The notes under the pieces are model-generated. The model was given only the letters and a program-made list of their open reading frames with translations. It made no database searches and was not told the DNA's origin. Source: Pseudomonas citri (GTDB taxonomy: Bacteria; Pseudomonadota; Gammaproteobacteria; Pseudomonadales; Pseudomonadaceae). Taken from it: a stretch of DNA of 64,000 bases. Positions 46,734 through 56,209 of this stretch are shown one piece after another. A program made the position numbers and the translations under genes. Within the stretch, counting starts at the first letter, position 1, and each line of letters starts with the position of its first letter. The stretch covers positions 1-64,000 of the forward strand of contig NZ_JAODAB010000013.1 of assembly GCF_025336485.1 (NCBI RefSeq), read 5' to 3'.

Positions 46734-47423
46734 TCAAAAATATGGGGTTGGATCGCTCACACCGGCCGCCGCGAAGCCTTCCGCACGCAGGCGGCAGCTG
46801 TCGCACTTGCCACAGGCACGGCCCTGATCGTCGGCCTGGTAGCACGAAACGGTAAGCCCGTAGTCAACGCCAAGCTTCATACCCGCCTTGACGATGGCAG
46901 CCTTGCTGAGGTTTTGCAGCGGCGCCTGGATGCGAAAACCCTGCCCTTCCACGCCTGCCTTGGTTGCCAGGTTCGCCATGCGTTCGAACGCTTCGACGAA
47001 CTCCGGGCGACAATCCGGGTAGCCGGAATAATCCACGGCATTGACCCCAATGAAGATGTCACGGGCGCCAAGAACCTCAGCCCAACCCAGGGCCAGCGAC
47101 AGGAACACAGTGTTGCGCGCCGGCACATAAGTCACCGGGATGCCTTCACTCGGTGCTTCAGGCACGTCGATGGAGCTGTCGGTCAATGCCGAGCCGCCAA
47201 TGCCGTTGAGGTTCAGGCCGATTACCTTGTGCTCGACCACTCCCAGGTCCCGCGCCACCCGCTCGGCGGCTTGCAGCTCGGCGCGATGGCGTTGGCCGTA
47301 ATCGAAACTCATGGTGTAGCAGCGGTAGCCTTCGGCGCGGGCCATGGCCACGACAGTCGCCGAGTCCAGGCCACCCGACAGCAGGATGACCGCACGTTTT
47401 TCTGTGATGGATTGTTCAGTCAT
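46734..47423 (-). CDS. queC: 7-cyano-7-deazaguanine synthase
   Basis: ATP-dependent enzyme of 229 residues converting carboxy-deazaguanine to preQ0 for tRNA queuosine. The PP-loop is LLSGGLDSATVV; zinc cysteines are in SCYQADDQGRACGKCDSC. Start at MTEQSITEKRAVIL (47423). It lies one base after the queE stop, in the same operon. Confidence 0.95.
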   Translation of the reverse strand: MTEQSITEKRAVILLSGGLDSATVVAMARAEGYRCYTMSFDYGQRHRAELQAAERVARDLGVVEHKVIGLNLNGIGGSALTDSSIDVPEAPSEGIPVTYVPARNTVFLSLALGWAEVLGARDIFIGVNAVDYSGYPDCRPEFVEAFERMANLATKAGVEGQGFRIQAPLQNLSKAAIVKAGMKLGVDYGLTVSCYQADDQGRACGKCDSCRLRAEGFAAAGVSDPTPYF

Positions 47424-47424
47424 A

Positions 47425-48072
47425 TCAGCGCCCCGGCTCATCGTTCCAAAGGTATTTGTGCAACTGCAGTTGCAGGCGCACCGGCAGATTGTCCGCCACG
47501 ATCCAGTCCGCCAGGTCACGGGCATTCAAGTCGTGATGACTTGGCGAGAACAACACCTCGCCAGCACGCCGGTCGAGGCCGTACTGGATCAACTTGGACA
47601 CAGCCCAGTCATAGTCTTCTCGCGAGCAGATGACAAACTTGACCTGGTCGTGGGCGGTCAGCAGCTCGATGTTCTCATAACGGTTGCGATGCGCTTCCTC
47701 GGAGCCTGGGGTTTTCAGGTCCAGGACGCGGCTGACCCGCGGGTCGACGCTCGAAATGTCCAGGGCACCGCTGGTTTCCAGCGAAACCTCATAGCCGGCG
47801 TCGCACAATTGCTTGAGCAGTGGGATGACGTTGGGTTGTGCCAATGGCTCGCCGCCCGTGACGCATACATAGCGCGGACGATAGCCAGCCACTTGCTCCA
47901 GAATATCGTCGAGGGTGCGCAAGGTGCCGCCGCTGAACGCGTAGGCACTGTCGCAGTATTGGCAACGCAGCGGGCAACCGGTGAGGCGCACGAATACCGT
48001 GGGCAGGCCGGCCGTTCGTGTTTCACCCTGTAACGAGTAAAAAACTTCGGTGATTCTCAATGTGTCTTGCAT
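47425..48072 (-). CDS. queE: 7-carboxy-7-deazaguanine synthase
   Basis: Radical-SAM enzyme of 215 residues making 7-carboxy-7-deazaguanine. The cluster motif is GCPLRCQYCD (CxxxCxxC), followed by YVCVTGGEPL. Start at ATG 48072 (MQDTLRITEVFYSLQGE); a GTG three codons earlier is less likely. It lies past the cpoB terminator, so queE-queC has a separate promoter. Confidence 0.95.
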   Translation of the reverse strand: MQDTLRITEVFYSLQGETRTAGLPTVFVRLTGCPLRCQYCDSAYAFSGGTLRTLDDILEQVAGYRPRYVCVTGGEPLAQPNVIPLLKQLCDAGYEVSLETSGALDISSVDPRVSRVLDLKTPGSEEAHRNRYENIELLTAHDQVKFVICSREDYDWAVSKLIQYGLDRRAGEVLFSPSHHDLNARDLADWIVADNLPVRLQLQLHKYLWNDEPGR

Positions 48073-48190
48073 AGTCGCCACGGGCGTAACAGCTAAACAG
48101 GCTGTCCGCCTCCGTCAGGCACTTCAAGGAACCCCGTCAACGCGTAGATCCCAAAAAGCGTGTTTCATGAAAAGGGCGTGAATTCTAACG

Positions 48191-48220
48191 AAAAAACCCG
48201 CGACAAGCGCGGGTTTCTTC
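48191..48220 (-). terminator. terminator of tol-pal operon
   Basis: AACCCGCG / CGCGGGTT stem with a short loop; on the minus strand it ends in a T-run, 18 bases after cpoB. Confidence 0.9.
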
Positions 48221-48238
48221 GAAACGGGTCAAACAGCC

Positions 48239-49075
48239 TTACATGCGTTGCAAGTCGCGCTGCGCCAACTGGGCGGCGGAGGTACCCGGATACTGGGCCA
48301 CCACTTGCTGCAGAATGCCCTTGACCTTGTCGGTGTGACCGAGGCGGCGTTCTACATCAGCGAGCTTGTACAGCGAATCCGGCACCTTGGCGTGCTTGGG
48401 GTACAGCTGGGAGACCTTGGCGAAGGCCTGGCCGGCACCTTGCAGGTCACCTTTGGCCAGGTTCACTTCACCCAACCAGTATTGGGCGTTACCCGCGTAC
48501 TGGCTGTTGGGGTATTTGCGCAGGAAAGCGGCAAAGGCCTGGCTGGCCTTGTCGAAATCCTTGGCCTTGATCAGGTCGAAGGCAGCGTCGTAATAGAGCT
48601 TTTCCTTCGCCGGGTCGGCCGGCTCGCCACTGGCAGCGGGTGCTGGAGCGGCTGCCCCCGCATTTGCGCCTGCGGCTGCACCAGGGGCGTTCAAGTCGCC
48701 ACCGGCAGGAGAATTCTCAGGAGTCGCGGCAGGTGCAACACCGCTTCCTATGCGCCGATCAAGATCCTGGTAACGTTCCAGGTTTTCCTGCTTCATGCGC
48801 GATACTTCATTTTGCAGTACCTCAATCGCGCCTTGCTGGCGTGAAAGCTGATCCTGCATTTGCTGGAGCTGGTTGAACAGCTCGCCCTGTGCCGAGACAG
48901 GGGCCGAAACCCCTCCCCCGGCATAGGCGCCGTTCGTACCGTAACCTGCAGGCGGATAACTGCTCCCGCTATTGCTATAGCCGGAATCGTTATCGACCAC
49001 AGGAACCGCAGCCCACGCCGCAAGCGGCGCGAAGCTGAGAGCCAGGACAGTTACAGCACGACGGCACGTTCGCAT
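48239..49075 (-). CDS. cpoB: cell division coordinator CpoB (YbgF)
   Basis: Periplasmic protein of 278 residues that links Tol-Pal with peptidoglycan synthesis at division. Signal peptide (VTVLALSFAPLAAWA), a Gly/Ser/Tyr-rich linker, a trimerising coiled coil (LFNQLQQMQDQLSRQQGAIE), an Ala/Pro-rich linker and TPR repeats (KLYYDAAFDLIKAKDFDKAS; AQYWLGEVNLAKGDLQGA). Last gene of the tol-pal operon, six bases after pal. Confidence 0.93.
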   Translation of the reverse strand: MRTCRRAVTVLALSFAPLAAWAAVPVVDNDSGYSNSGSSYPPAGYGTNGAYAGGGVSAPVSAQGELFNQLQQMQDQLSRQQGAIEVLQNEVSRMKQENLERYQDLDRRIGSGVAPAATPENSPAGGDLNAPGAAAGANAGAAAPAPAASGEPADPAKEKLYYDAAFDLIKAKDFDKASQAFAAFLRKYPNSQYAGNAQYWLGEVNLAKGDLQGAGQAFAKVSQLYPKHAKVPDSLYKLADVERRLGHTDKVKGILQQVVAQYPGTSAAQLAQRDLQRM

Positions 49076-49081
49076 GACGAA

Positions 49082-49579
49082 TTACTTACGCAGTTCGACG
49101 CGACGGTTTTGAGCCCAGGACTGCTCGTCGTTGCCGGTAGCAACTGGACGCTCTTCGCCGTAGGAAACCAGTTCCAGCTGAGCTGGGGAAACACCTTGCA
49201 GTACCAGGTAGCGTTGAACGGCTTTCGCACGACGCTCGCCCAGTGCCATGTTGTACTCACGAGTACCACGTTCGTCGGTGTTGCCTTCCAGAACAACGCG
49301 AGCGCCGTTTGCTTTCAGGTCTTTGGCGTGAACGTCCAGAGCGCGCATGGCTTCTGGCTTCAGGTCCGAGCTGTCGTATTCGAAGTAGAAGGTGGTGATT
49401 GCGCGCAGAGCAGCTTCTTCGCTCAGGGAGCCATCAACTGCACCGGTGTTTGCGCCGTAACCAGCGTTCGGATCAACAGCGCCTTCACCAGCGTTGTCGC
49501 CGCCCTTGGAGGAGCAACCTACAGCTACAGCCATGGCCAGAGCCAGCGCAGCAAATTTACCAAACTTCAGCATTTCCAT
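49082..49579 (-). CDS. pal: peptidoglycan-associated lipoprotein
   Basis: Outer-membrane lipoprotein of 165 residues. Lipobox near AVAVGCSSKG (Cys about residue 22) and an OmpA-like peptidoglycan-binding domain with LEGNTDERGTREYNMALGER. It binds TolB and anchors the outer membrane to the wall. A 52-base gap separates it from tolB, and GGAG precedes the ATG. Confidence 0.96.
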   Translation of the reverse strand: MEMLKFGKFAALALAMAVAVGCSSKGGDNAGEGAVDPNAGYGANTGAVDGSLSEEAALRAITTFYFEYDSSDLKPEAMRALDVHAKDLKANGARVVLEGNTDERGTREYNMALGERRAKAVQRYLVLQGVSPAQLELVSYGEERPVATGNDEQSWAQNRRVELRK

Positions 49580-49631
49580 CGTGAAACTCCTAATGAACCC
49601 CAGTGTGTTAAGTAAAACGTATTGCGCCGCG

Positions 49632-50933
49632 TCAGTTCAGGTAAGGGGACCAGGACGGTTCTCTGACTTCGCCTTGAGCGGTAGGAAGCGGGAGCCTCAC
49701 GCGTCCATTAATGGACACGAGCATCAAGACTCCCCGGCCCTGCTGGCGGGTGGCGTAGATTACCATGGTGCCGTTGGGCGCAACAGTAGGTGACTCGTCC
49801 AGAGTGCTATCAGTGAGGATTTTTACGCTACCGCGCGCCATATCCTGGGCTGCCACCTTGAAATTGGTGAAACCATCCTGGCGATGGATCATCACCAGGG
49901 TCTTTTCGTCCGCCGACAGTTTAGGGTTGGCGTTGTAGTTACCCACGAACGTCACGCGCTCGGCACCGCCGCCACCGGCACTGGTCTTGTAGATCTGCGG
50001 CTTGCCGCCACGGTCGGAGGTGAAGTAGATGGTCGAGCCATCCTTGCCCCAGAACGGTTCGGTGTTGATGCCCGGGCCATTGGTGACGCGCGAGATCGAA
50101 CGCGACGCCAGGTTCATCACGTAGACATCCGGGTTGCCATCCTTGGACAGCACGAACGCCAGGCGCGAACCGTCCGGCGACCAGGCTGGCGCGCCGTTCA
50201 GGCCTTCGAAGTTGGTGATCTGCTCGCGACGGCCGGTGTCGATGTGCTGGACGAAGATGCGCGGACGCTTCTGCTCGAACGACACGTAGGCGATGCGCTT
50301 GCCATCGGGTGCGAAACGTGGCGACAGGATCGGCTCACGCGATTGCAGCAGGGTCACTGCGCGGGCGCCATCGTAGTCGGAACGCTGCAGGGTGTAGCGG
50401 GTGTTGTTCTCGGAGAAACGCTCGGCCGTCACGTAGAGCATCCGGGTGGAGAAGGCGCCCTTGATGCCGGTGAGTTTCTCGAACGACTGGTCGGCGATGT
50501 AGTGGGCCATGTCACGCAGTTGGTCGACGCCGCCCGACACGCTGCCGGTCAGCACTTGCTGCTCGGTGGCGACGTTGAACAAGGCGTACTGCACCTGCAG
50601 GCGACCACCGGCCGGAACGATGCTGCCGACCATGATGTACTGGGCGCCCAGGGCCTTCCAGTCACGGTAGATGATCTCGCTGGCCTGGGTCGGCAGGCTG
50701 ATCATGTTCTGCTTCGGAATCGGCGCGTAGTAACCCGAGTTGCGCAGGTCATTGCCGATGATCTCCGCCATGTCATCCGGCAGGACGCTACCGCCCTGCC
50801 AGCCGAACGGTACGACGGCGATCGGGGTGGCCCGGTCGCTGCCGCTGGTGACCAGGATGTTCTTTTCCTCTGCCATCGCTATCCCTGCCATGCAGAAGAT
50901 AACGACGAGCATTGTTCGAAGAAGGTTTCTCAC
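49632..50933 (-). CDS. tolB: Tol-Pal system beta-propeller protein
   Basis: Periplasmic protein of 433 residues: signal peptide (MLVVIFCMAGIAMAEE), an N-terminal TolB_N domain, then WD40-like PD40 repeats (LSPRFAPDGKRIAYVSFE; APAWSPDGSRLAFVLS; TEPFWGKDGSTIYFTSD) forming a six-bladed propeller that binds Pal. It overlaps tolA by four bases. Confidence 0.96.
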   Translation of the reverse strand: MRNLLRTMLVVIFCMAGIAMAEEKNILVTSGSDRATPIAVVPFGWQGGSVLPDDMAEIIGNDLRNSGYYAPIPKQNMISLPTQASEIIYRDWKALGAQYIMVGSIVPAGGRLQVQYALFNVATEQQVLTGSVSGGVDQLRDMAHYIADQSFEKLTGIKGAFSTRMLYVTAERFSENNTRYTLQRSDYDGARAVTLLQSREPILSPRFAPDGKRIAYVSFEQKRPRIFVQHIDTGRREQITNFEGLNGAPAWSPDGSRLAFVLSKDGNPDVYVMNLASRSISRVTNGPGINTEPFWGKDGSTIYFTSDRGGKPQIYKTSAGGGGAERVTFVGNYNANPKLSADEKTLVMIHRQDGFTNFKVAAQDMARGSVKILTDSTLDESPTVAPNGTMVIYATRQQGRGVLMLVSINGRVRLPLPTAQGEVREPSWSPYLN

Positions 50934-52009
50934 AAGGCTAGATCCTCAGGTGTGAATGTCATCTTGAATGAACGATAGGGAGCGAAGTCGCTCGGTTTCA
51001 TTCCTTGCATTTCCGTCAATCGTCCAATGTTCTTGACCGCCGCGACCGCCGAAGCATCGAACGGACCGTCGCCGCTGGACTTGGCCACGCTGACCGAGGT
51101 CACCGTACCGTCGGGCAACATGCCGATTTGCAACACGACCGTCATGCCTTTACGCGCCGAAGGTGGACGGGCCCAGCCTTCCGCCGCACGGATCCGGATC
51201 AGGTCGTCGTAATCGCCTGCCACTTGATCGCCAAGTTCATCGGCCTTGGTCGCCTCACGCTCAGTCGTGTCCGAAAGCAGGTCTGCCAAGGCCTGGGCCT
51301 TCTTATCTTCGGCGGACTTGCGCGCAGCATCCTGGGCCTTTTTCTTGGCGGCGTCGGCGGCAGCTTTCTTCTTCGCGTCTTCGGCGGCTTTCTTTTTCGC
51401 CTCTTCGGCTTCGGCCTTTTTCTTGGCGTCTTCAGCCGCCTTCTTCTTGGCGTCCTCGACGATCTTTTTCTTCGCTTCTTCAGCGGCCGCTTTCTTGGCC
51501 TCTTCTTCAGCGGCTTTCTTGGCTTCGTCTTCGGCTTTCTTCTTGGCTATATCAGCCAATTGTTTCTCTTCTGCCTTTTTCGCCTCGGCGGCTTTCTTCG
51601 CATCGTCGGCTTTCTTGGCTTCATCAGCCTTCTTCGCCTCTTCCGCTTTCTTCGCCTCGTCAGCCTTCTTGGCTTCTTCGGCCTTTTGAGCGGCTTCCTC
51701 TTTCTTTTGTTCCGCGGCCTTGATCGCTTCCTGTTCGACCTTTTTCTGCTCCAACTGCTCGGTTTCGGTCTGGCGCGCGGCAGACTTCTTCGCCTCACCC
51801 GCAATCTTCTGATTGGTCTGGGTGGTGGCCGGACTTTTCGACTTGAGCTGGTACAGGGTCGCCTGCACGATCGGCTTGGCGGGTGGCAGCTCCGGCGTCA
51901 TGGCAAAACTGACGAACAGCATGCCGAACACCAGCACGTGCAGGCTGATTGCCAGGACACTGGGCCAGAAGTAGCTTTCCGAGGCGGACGGCTCTCGCTG
52001 TTGCTGCAT
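50930..52009 (-). CDS. tolA: cell envelope integrity protein TolA
   Basis: A 359-residue inner-membrane-anchored protein. One span near residues 17-38, a long helical rod (about 60-245) of KKAEEAKKADEAKK-type repeats, and a C-terminal TonB-like domain (RPPSARKGMTVVLQIGMLPDG). It reaches from TolQR to TolB-Pal. The stop of tolR and the tolA ATG share one base (TGATG). Confidence 0.95.
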   Translation of the reverse strand: MQQQREPSASESYFWPSVLAISLHVLVFGMLFVSFAMTPELPPAKPIVQATLYQLKSKSPATTQTNQKIAGEAKKSAARQTETEQLEQKKVEQEAIKAAEQKKEEAAQKAEEAKKADEAKKAEEAKKADEAKKADDAKKAAEAKKAEEKQLADIAKKKAEDEAKKAAEEEAKKAAAEEAKKKIVEDAKKKAAEDAKKKAEAEEAKKKAAEDAKKKAAADAAKKKAQDAARKSAEDKKAQALADLLSDTTEREATKADELGDQVAGDYDDLIRIRAAEGWARPPSARKGMTVVLQIGMLPDGTVTSVSVAKSSGDGPFDASAVAAVKNIGRLTEMQGMKPSDFAPYRSFKMTFTPEDLAL

Positions 52010-52470
52010 CAGGGCGCCTCAGTGATCAAGCCAACGTTACCGACCCCGGCTTTCTGCAGGCCACCCATGGCGCCCATCACGGCGCCGTAGTCGACGGACT
52101 TGTCGCCGCGAATGAAAACCTGGGTGCGCTTGCCGGCATCGTTGCCGGCACGGATGATCTTGGTCACCGCGTCGGTCATCTGCGGCAAGGTCATGGCCCG
52201 GTCCTGCTGCTTCTCGGTGTCGACTTCACTGCCAAGGTTCCAGTAGTAGGTCTTGTCAGCCTTGATCGAAATGGTCAGGACCTGGGTGTTGTTGTCCTGC
52301 GGCAAGGCTTCGCTGGAAACCTTGGGCAGATCGACCTTCACGCCCTGATTGAGCATCGGCGCGGTCACCATGAAGATGACCAGCAGCACCAGCATCACGT
52401 CGATGTAGGGCACCACGTTCATCTCGGCAACCGGCTTGCGCTTGTTTCGGGCTCGAGCGATTAAAGCCAT
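52009..52470 (-). CDS. tolR: Tol-Pal proton channel subunit TolR
   Basis: ExbD/TolR family, 153 residues. A single span (VPYIDVMLVLLVIFMVTAPM) carries the conserved Asp used in proton flow, followed by a periplasmic domain. Fourteen bases separate it from tolQ. Confidence 0.95.
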   Translation of the reverse strand: MALIARARNKRKPVAEMNVVPYIDVMLVLLVIFMVTAPMLNQGVKVDLPKVSSEALPQDNNTQVLTISIKADKTYYWNLGSEVDTEKQQDRAMTLPQMTDAVTKIIRAGNDAGKRTQVFIRGDKSVDYGAVMGAMGGLQKAGVGNVGLITEAP

Positions 52471-52484
52471 CGGGAAATACCTGC

Positions 52485-53180
52485 TTATTCTTCGCTGGTG
52501 TGCACTTTGCGGTGCAGGATCGCCTGGAATTCGTCGGCGAAGGTGTAGTAACGGCCGATCAGCGTTTCACTGCGGGCAGAGAAGCGGTTGTAGGCGATAA
52601 CAGCAGGGATGGCGGCGAACAGGCCAATCGCCGTGGCGACCAGGGCCTCGGCGATGCCCGGTGCCACGGTGGCCAGGGTCGCCTGCTGCGCGGACGCCAG
52701 GCCGCGGAAGGAGTTCATGATCCCCCACACCGTACCGAACAGACCGATGTACGGGCTGACCGAACCGACCGTCGCCAGGAACGGCAGGCTCTGTTCGAGT
52801 TTTTCTTCCTCACGCGAGATGGCCACGCGCATGGCACGGGCCACGCCTTCCATTACCGCCTCCGGATCAACGCCGGTTTGCTGGCGCAGACGGGAGAACT
52901 CCTTGAAGCCGGCGCGGAAAATCTGCTCGACACCCGAATCCGGGTCCGGGTTGCTGCCCGCCTGGCGATAGAGCTTGGACAGGTCGATCCCGGACCAGAA
53001 GCGCTCTTCGAAGCTCTCCAGGGCACGACGACCGGCGCGCAGCATGTTGCTGCGCTGAAAAATCATGATCCACGAGGTCACCGATGCGGCTACCAGGGTC
53101 AGCATTACCAGTTGCACCACGACGCTGGCATTGCTGACCAGGCTCCACATGGAGGTATGGTCGACGACGTTAGCTTCCAC
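52485..53180 (-). CDS. tolQ: Tol-Pal proton channel subunit TolQ
   Basis: ExbB/MotA family, 231 residues with three spans (near 17-38, 135-157 and 170-195), including VGSVSPYIGLFGTVWGIM. It forms the proton-driven motor with TolR. It overlaps the ybgC end by 11 bases. Confidence 0.96.
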   Translation of the reverse strand: MEANVVDHTSMWSLVSNASVVVQLVMLTLVAASVTSWIMIFQRSNMLRAGRRALESFEERFWSGIDLSKLYRQAGSNPDPDSGVEQIFRAGFKEFSRLRQQTGVDPEAVMEGVARAMRVAISREEEKLEQSLPFLATVGSVSPYIGLFGTVWGIMNSFRGLASAQQATLATVAPGIAEALVATAIGLFAAIPAVIAYNRFSARSETLIGRYYTFADEFQAILHRKVHTSEE

Positions 53181-53637
53181 GCTTTATCTCCTGCTCTGAG
53201 TGTGTACCCGCGCCGCTCACGCCGGCAAAGGCCGCGCGTAGAGTTTCGGGAATGGCCCGGGGTTTCAAACTATGGGTGCGCACACAGGCCACCAGGAACT
53301 GCCCTTCGCAGAGCAGCATGTTATCCGTAGCCCGCCTGACCTGCTGCTTGAAGCGCAGGCTGGCACGGTTCAATTCAATGACATCGGCACTTACCAGCAA
53401 TTCATCGTCCAGTCGCGCCGGCGCGTGATAGCGCGCTTCGCTGGAATGCACGACGAATAACAGGTCCTCCCCCACCAGCGCGGATTGGGCAAAACCCAGT
53501 TCCCGCAGCCGTTCGGTTCGAGCCCGTTCCATAAACTTGAGGTAATTGACGTAGTAAACGATGCCGCCGGCATCGGTGTCCTCGTAATAAACGCGACAGC
53601 GATGTGCGAACGACTCCAGCCCGTTTTGCGCGCGCAT
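53170..53637 (-). CDS. ybgC: tol-pal associated acyl-CoA thioesterase
   Basis: Hotdog-fold thioesterase of 155 residues. The catalytic Asp lies in YYEDTDAGGIVYYVNYLKF; RARTERLRELG follows. Conserved first gene of the tol-pal operon; it hydrolyses acyl-CoAs. It starts 127 bases beyond the ruvB stop, where the operon promoter should be. Confidence 0.95.
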   Translation of the reverse strand: MRAQNGLESFAHRCRVYYEDTDAGGIVYYVNYLKFMERARTERLRELGFAQSALVGEDLLFVVHSSEARYHAPARLDDELLVSADVIELNRASLRFKQQVRRATDNMLLCEGQFLVACVRTHSLKPRAIPETLRAAFAGVSGAGTHSEQEIKRGS

Positions 53638-53764
53638 ACTCTAGTGCTTACTCCTCAGGTTGCCAATCGGCCAGGCAACTGTTTTTTCATTCTCGAGCCC
53701 ATTGACGCTCCAGGCATCGCCTGGGACAGCACGAACCGGGAAAAAATCGACGTGTAAAGCTCGC

Positions 53765-54826
53765 TCAATCGTCCACGGCATCGAGGAATTCGTCTACCAC
53801 CGGCATCTCGCCCATTCGTGTCGGGATGTTTAAGCCAAAATGCAGGTACGCATGACGGGTCACGACGCGCCCACGGGGGGTGCGCATGATATAGCCCTGC
53901 TGGATCAGGTACGGCTCCAGCACATCCTCGATGGTGTGGCGCTCCTCGCTGATCGCCGCCGCCAGGCTGTCCACGCCCACCGGGCCGCCGTCGAACTTCT
54001 CGATCATGGTCAGCAGCAGGCGTCGGTCCTGGTGGTCGAAGCCGCGTTCGTCGATGTCCAGCAGGTTCAACGCCAAGTCAGCTATCGGCTTGGTGATATG
54101 GCCCTTGGCCCGGACTTCGGCAAAATCCCGTACCCGGCGCAGCAGGCGGTTGGCGATCCGCGGCGTGCCCCGGGCCCGTCGGGCGACTTCATAAGCGCCG
54201 TCCGGGTCCAGCGGCAGGCCGAGAATACCCGCCGAACGGCTGACAATCGTCGCCAGGTCCGCATTGCTGTAGAACTCCAGGCGCTGGACGATCCCGAAAC
54301 GATCCCGCAGCGGGTTGGTCAGCATGCCGGCGCGAGTGGTGGCGCCCACCAGGGTGAAAGGTGGCAGGTCGAGCTTGATGGAGCGCGCCGCCGGCCCTTC
54401 GCCGATCATGATATCGAGCTGGAAATCTTCCATGGCCGGGTACAGCACTTCCTCGACGATCGGCGACAGCCGATGGATCTCGTCGATGAACAGCACGTCA
54501 TGGGGCTCAAGGTTGGTCAACAGCGCCGCCAGGTCCCCCGGTCGCTCGAGGACAGGGCCGGAAGTGCTCTTGATCGACACGCCCATTTCCTGGGCGATGA
54601 TGTTGGCCAGGGTGGTCTTGCCCAGGCCCGGGGGGCCGAAGATCAAGGTATGGTCCAACGATTCGCTGCGCCCACGGGCAGCCTGGATGAATAGCTCCAT
54701 CTGCTCGCGCACGGTCGGCTGGCCGATGTAGTCGGCCAGGCTGACGGGGCGAATCGCGCGGTCCTGGATGTCCTCGCGGTCACGAGGAGCACCCGTGGCG
54801 GCGATCAGGCGATCAGCTTCTATCAC
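53765..54826 (-). CDS. ruvB: Holliday junction helicase RuvB
   Basis: AAA+ motor of 353 residues that drives branch migration. Walker A GPPGLGKTTLA, Walker B VLFIDEIHRL, sensor 1 LVGATTRAGML and the C-terminal winged helix (IQQGYIMRTPRGRVVT) are present. It begins directly after the ruvA stop. Confidence 0.97.
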   Translation of the reverse strand: MIEADRLIAATGAPRDREDIQDRAIRPVSLADYIGQPTVREQMELFIQAARGRSESLDHTLIFGPPGLGKTTLANIIAQEMGVSIKSTSGPVLERPGDLAALLTNLEPHDVLFIDEIHRLSPIVEEVLYPAMEDFQLDIMIGEGPAARSIKLDLPPFTLVGATTRAGMLTNPLRDRFGIVQRLEFYSNADLATIVSRSAGILGLPLDPDGAYEVARRARGTPRIANRLLRRVRDFAEVRAKGHITKPIADLALNLLDIDERGFDHQDRRLLLTMIEKFDGGPVGVDSLAAAISEERHTIEDVLEPYLIQQGYIMRTPRGRVVTRHAYLHFGLNIPTRMGEMPVVDEFLDAVDD

Positions 54827-55435
54827 TTAGATCATCCCCTTCAAGGCGCGACGAATCATGTCTTCGCTGCTCAAGCCTTTTTCCTTGATGGCGGAAACCG
54901 CCTTGCTGGCTTCCTGCGGCTTGTAGCCCAGGGAAATCAGCGCGCTGACCGCATCGTTTTCAGCATTGTTGACAGGGACTGGCGCGTCCGGCTGATTCGG
55001 CACCAGGGCAAACATGGCCGGCACCGCCTCCCAGGCCTTGAAGCGATCCTTGAGCTCGACCAGCAGACGCTCGGCGGTTTTCTTGCCCACGCCCGGCACC
55101 TTGGTCAGGGCCGAGGTGTCCTGGGATTGTACGCAACGGACCAGTTCGTCGACTTCCAGGCTCGACATCAAGGCCAGGGCCAGCTTCGGCCCCACCCCAT
55201 TGAGACGGATCAATTCGCGAAAAAAGTCTCGCTCGCGCTTGCCGACAAAACCGTAGAGTAACTGCGCATCCTCGCGCACGACCAAATGGGTGTGCAGCGT
55301 CAGCGGCTCACCGACCGACGGCAAGCGATACAGCGTGGTCATGGGCACTTCCAGCTCATAGCCCAGGCCGTTTACATCCAGAATCAGGTGCGGCGGCTGT
55401 TTTTCAGCCAGGGTGCCGCGCAAGCGTCCAATCAC
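54827..55435 (-). CDS. ruvA: Holliday junction DNA-binding subunit RuvA
   Basis: A 202-residue protein: N-terminal OB domain (MIGRLRGTLAEKQPPHL), central HhH motifs (LNGVGPKLALALMS; VPGVGKKTAERLLVEL) that bind the junction, and a C-terminal RuvB-binding domain. GAAACG precedes the ATG; adjacent to ruvB. Confidence 0.97.
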   Translation of the reverse strand: MIGRLRGTLAEKQPPHLILDVNGLGYELEVPMTTLYRLPSVGEPLTLHTHLVVREDAQLLYGFVGKRERDFFRELIRLNGVGPKLALALMSSLEVDELVRCVQSQDTSALTKVPGVGKKTAERLLVELKDRFKAWEAVPAMFALVPNQPDAPVPVNNAENDAVSALISLGYKPQEASKAVSAIKEKGLSSEDMIRRALKGMI

Positions 55436-55550
55436 GTTTCAGATCCTTGGGCATTGACCAGCCGCTGGCTGGCGAGTAACAGCCGGGGCATGGCGGGCCG
55501 ACGACACAGGCACGGCATACTCGGGCTCATGAATGATTGCGCAGATGCTA

Positions 55551-56075
55551 TCAGAGACGCAGGCGTCCGCCACGACTGCGTGCGGTTGCCAGGCCATGAG
55601 GCATCAGGCTGGAGCGAGTGTGGGCATGGCAGATGGCGATGGCCAGGGCGTCGGAGGCGTCGATTTGCGGCTTGCTGACTAGTTTCAACAGGTGCATCAC
55701 CATCATTTGCACCTGTTCCTTGTTCGCCGCGCCCGTTCCGACGACGGCCTGCTTGACCTGGGTGGCGGTGTACTCGGCGATCTCCAGGTTTTCCTCGGCC
55801 CCGGCCACAATCGCCGCGCCCCGGGCCTGCCCCAGCTTCAAGGCGGAATCGGCGTTGCGCGCCATGAAGACCTTTTCGATGCCCATGGTCACCGGGCCGT
55901 ACGTCTGGATGACCTCGCGCACGCCGCGATAAACGATCTGCAGGCGTTCGTGCAATTCACCCGCACCGGTGCGAATGCAGCCAGACGCGACGTACACACA
56001 GCCACGCCCGGTATCGCGAACCACGCCATAGCCGGTGATGCGCGAACCGGGGTCGATACCAAGGATTAAAGTCAT
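55551..56075 (-). CDS. ruvC: Holliday junction resolvase RuvC
   Basis: A 174-residue RNase-H-fold endonuclease. Catalytic acidic residues are in ILGIDPGSRITGYG, MGIEKVFMARN and DASDALAIAICH. First gene of ruvCAB, with 115 bases before ruvA. Confidence 0.96.
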   Translation of the reverse strand: MTLILGIDPGSRITGYGVVRDTGRGCVYVASGCIRTGAGELHERLQIVYRGVREVIQTYGPVTMGIEKVFMARNADSALKLGQARGAAIVAGAEENLEIAEYTATQVKQAVVGTGAANKEQVQMMVMHLLKLVSKPQIDASDALAIAICHAHTRSSLMPHGLATARSRGGRLRL

Positions 56076-56140
56076 AACGCCTGCGAAGAGTAATGCGGTT
56101 GCAAGTGAGGATACAGCTCACCCAGGGCCTGGAGTGAATC

Positions 56141-56170
56141 CGTGGCGAGGGAGCTTGCTCCCTCGCCACG
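56141..56170. repeat. perfect palindrome between pmpR and ruvC
   Basis: CGTGGCGAGGGAGC and GCTCCCTCGCCACG are exact complements around a two-base loop. It is a well preserved GTGGCGA-type REP unit, similar in core to the palindrome at 16024. Confidence 0.85.
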
Positions 56171-56209
56171 ATGATTTCAAACAACCTTAAATGAGCTGTG
56201 TTACGCCTG

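Noticed and set aside
51005..52090. Plus-strand Leu/Phe-rich open frame opposite tolA
   Set aside because: It is a reverse reading of the Lys/Ala-rich tolA repeats.
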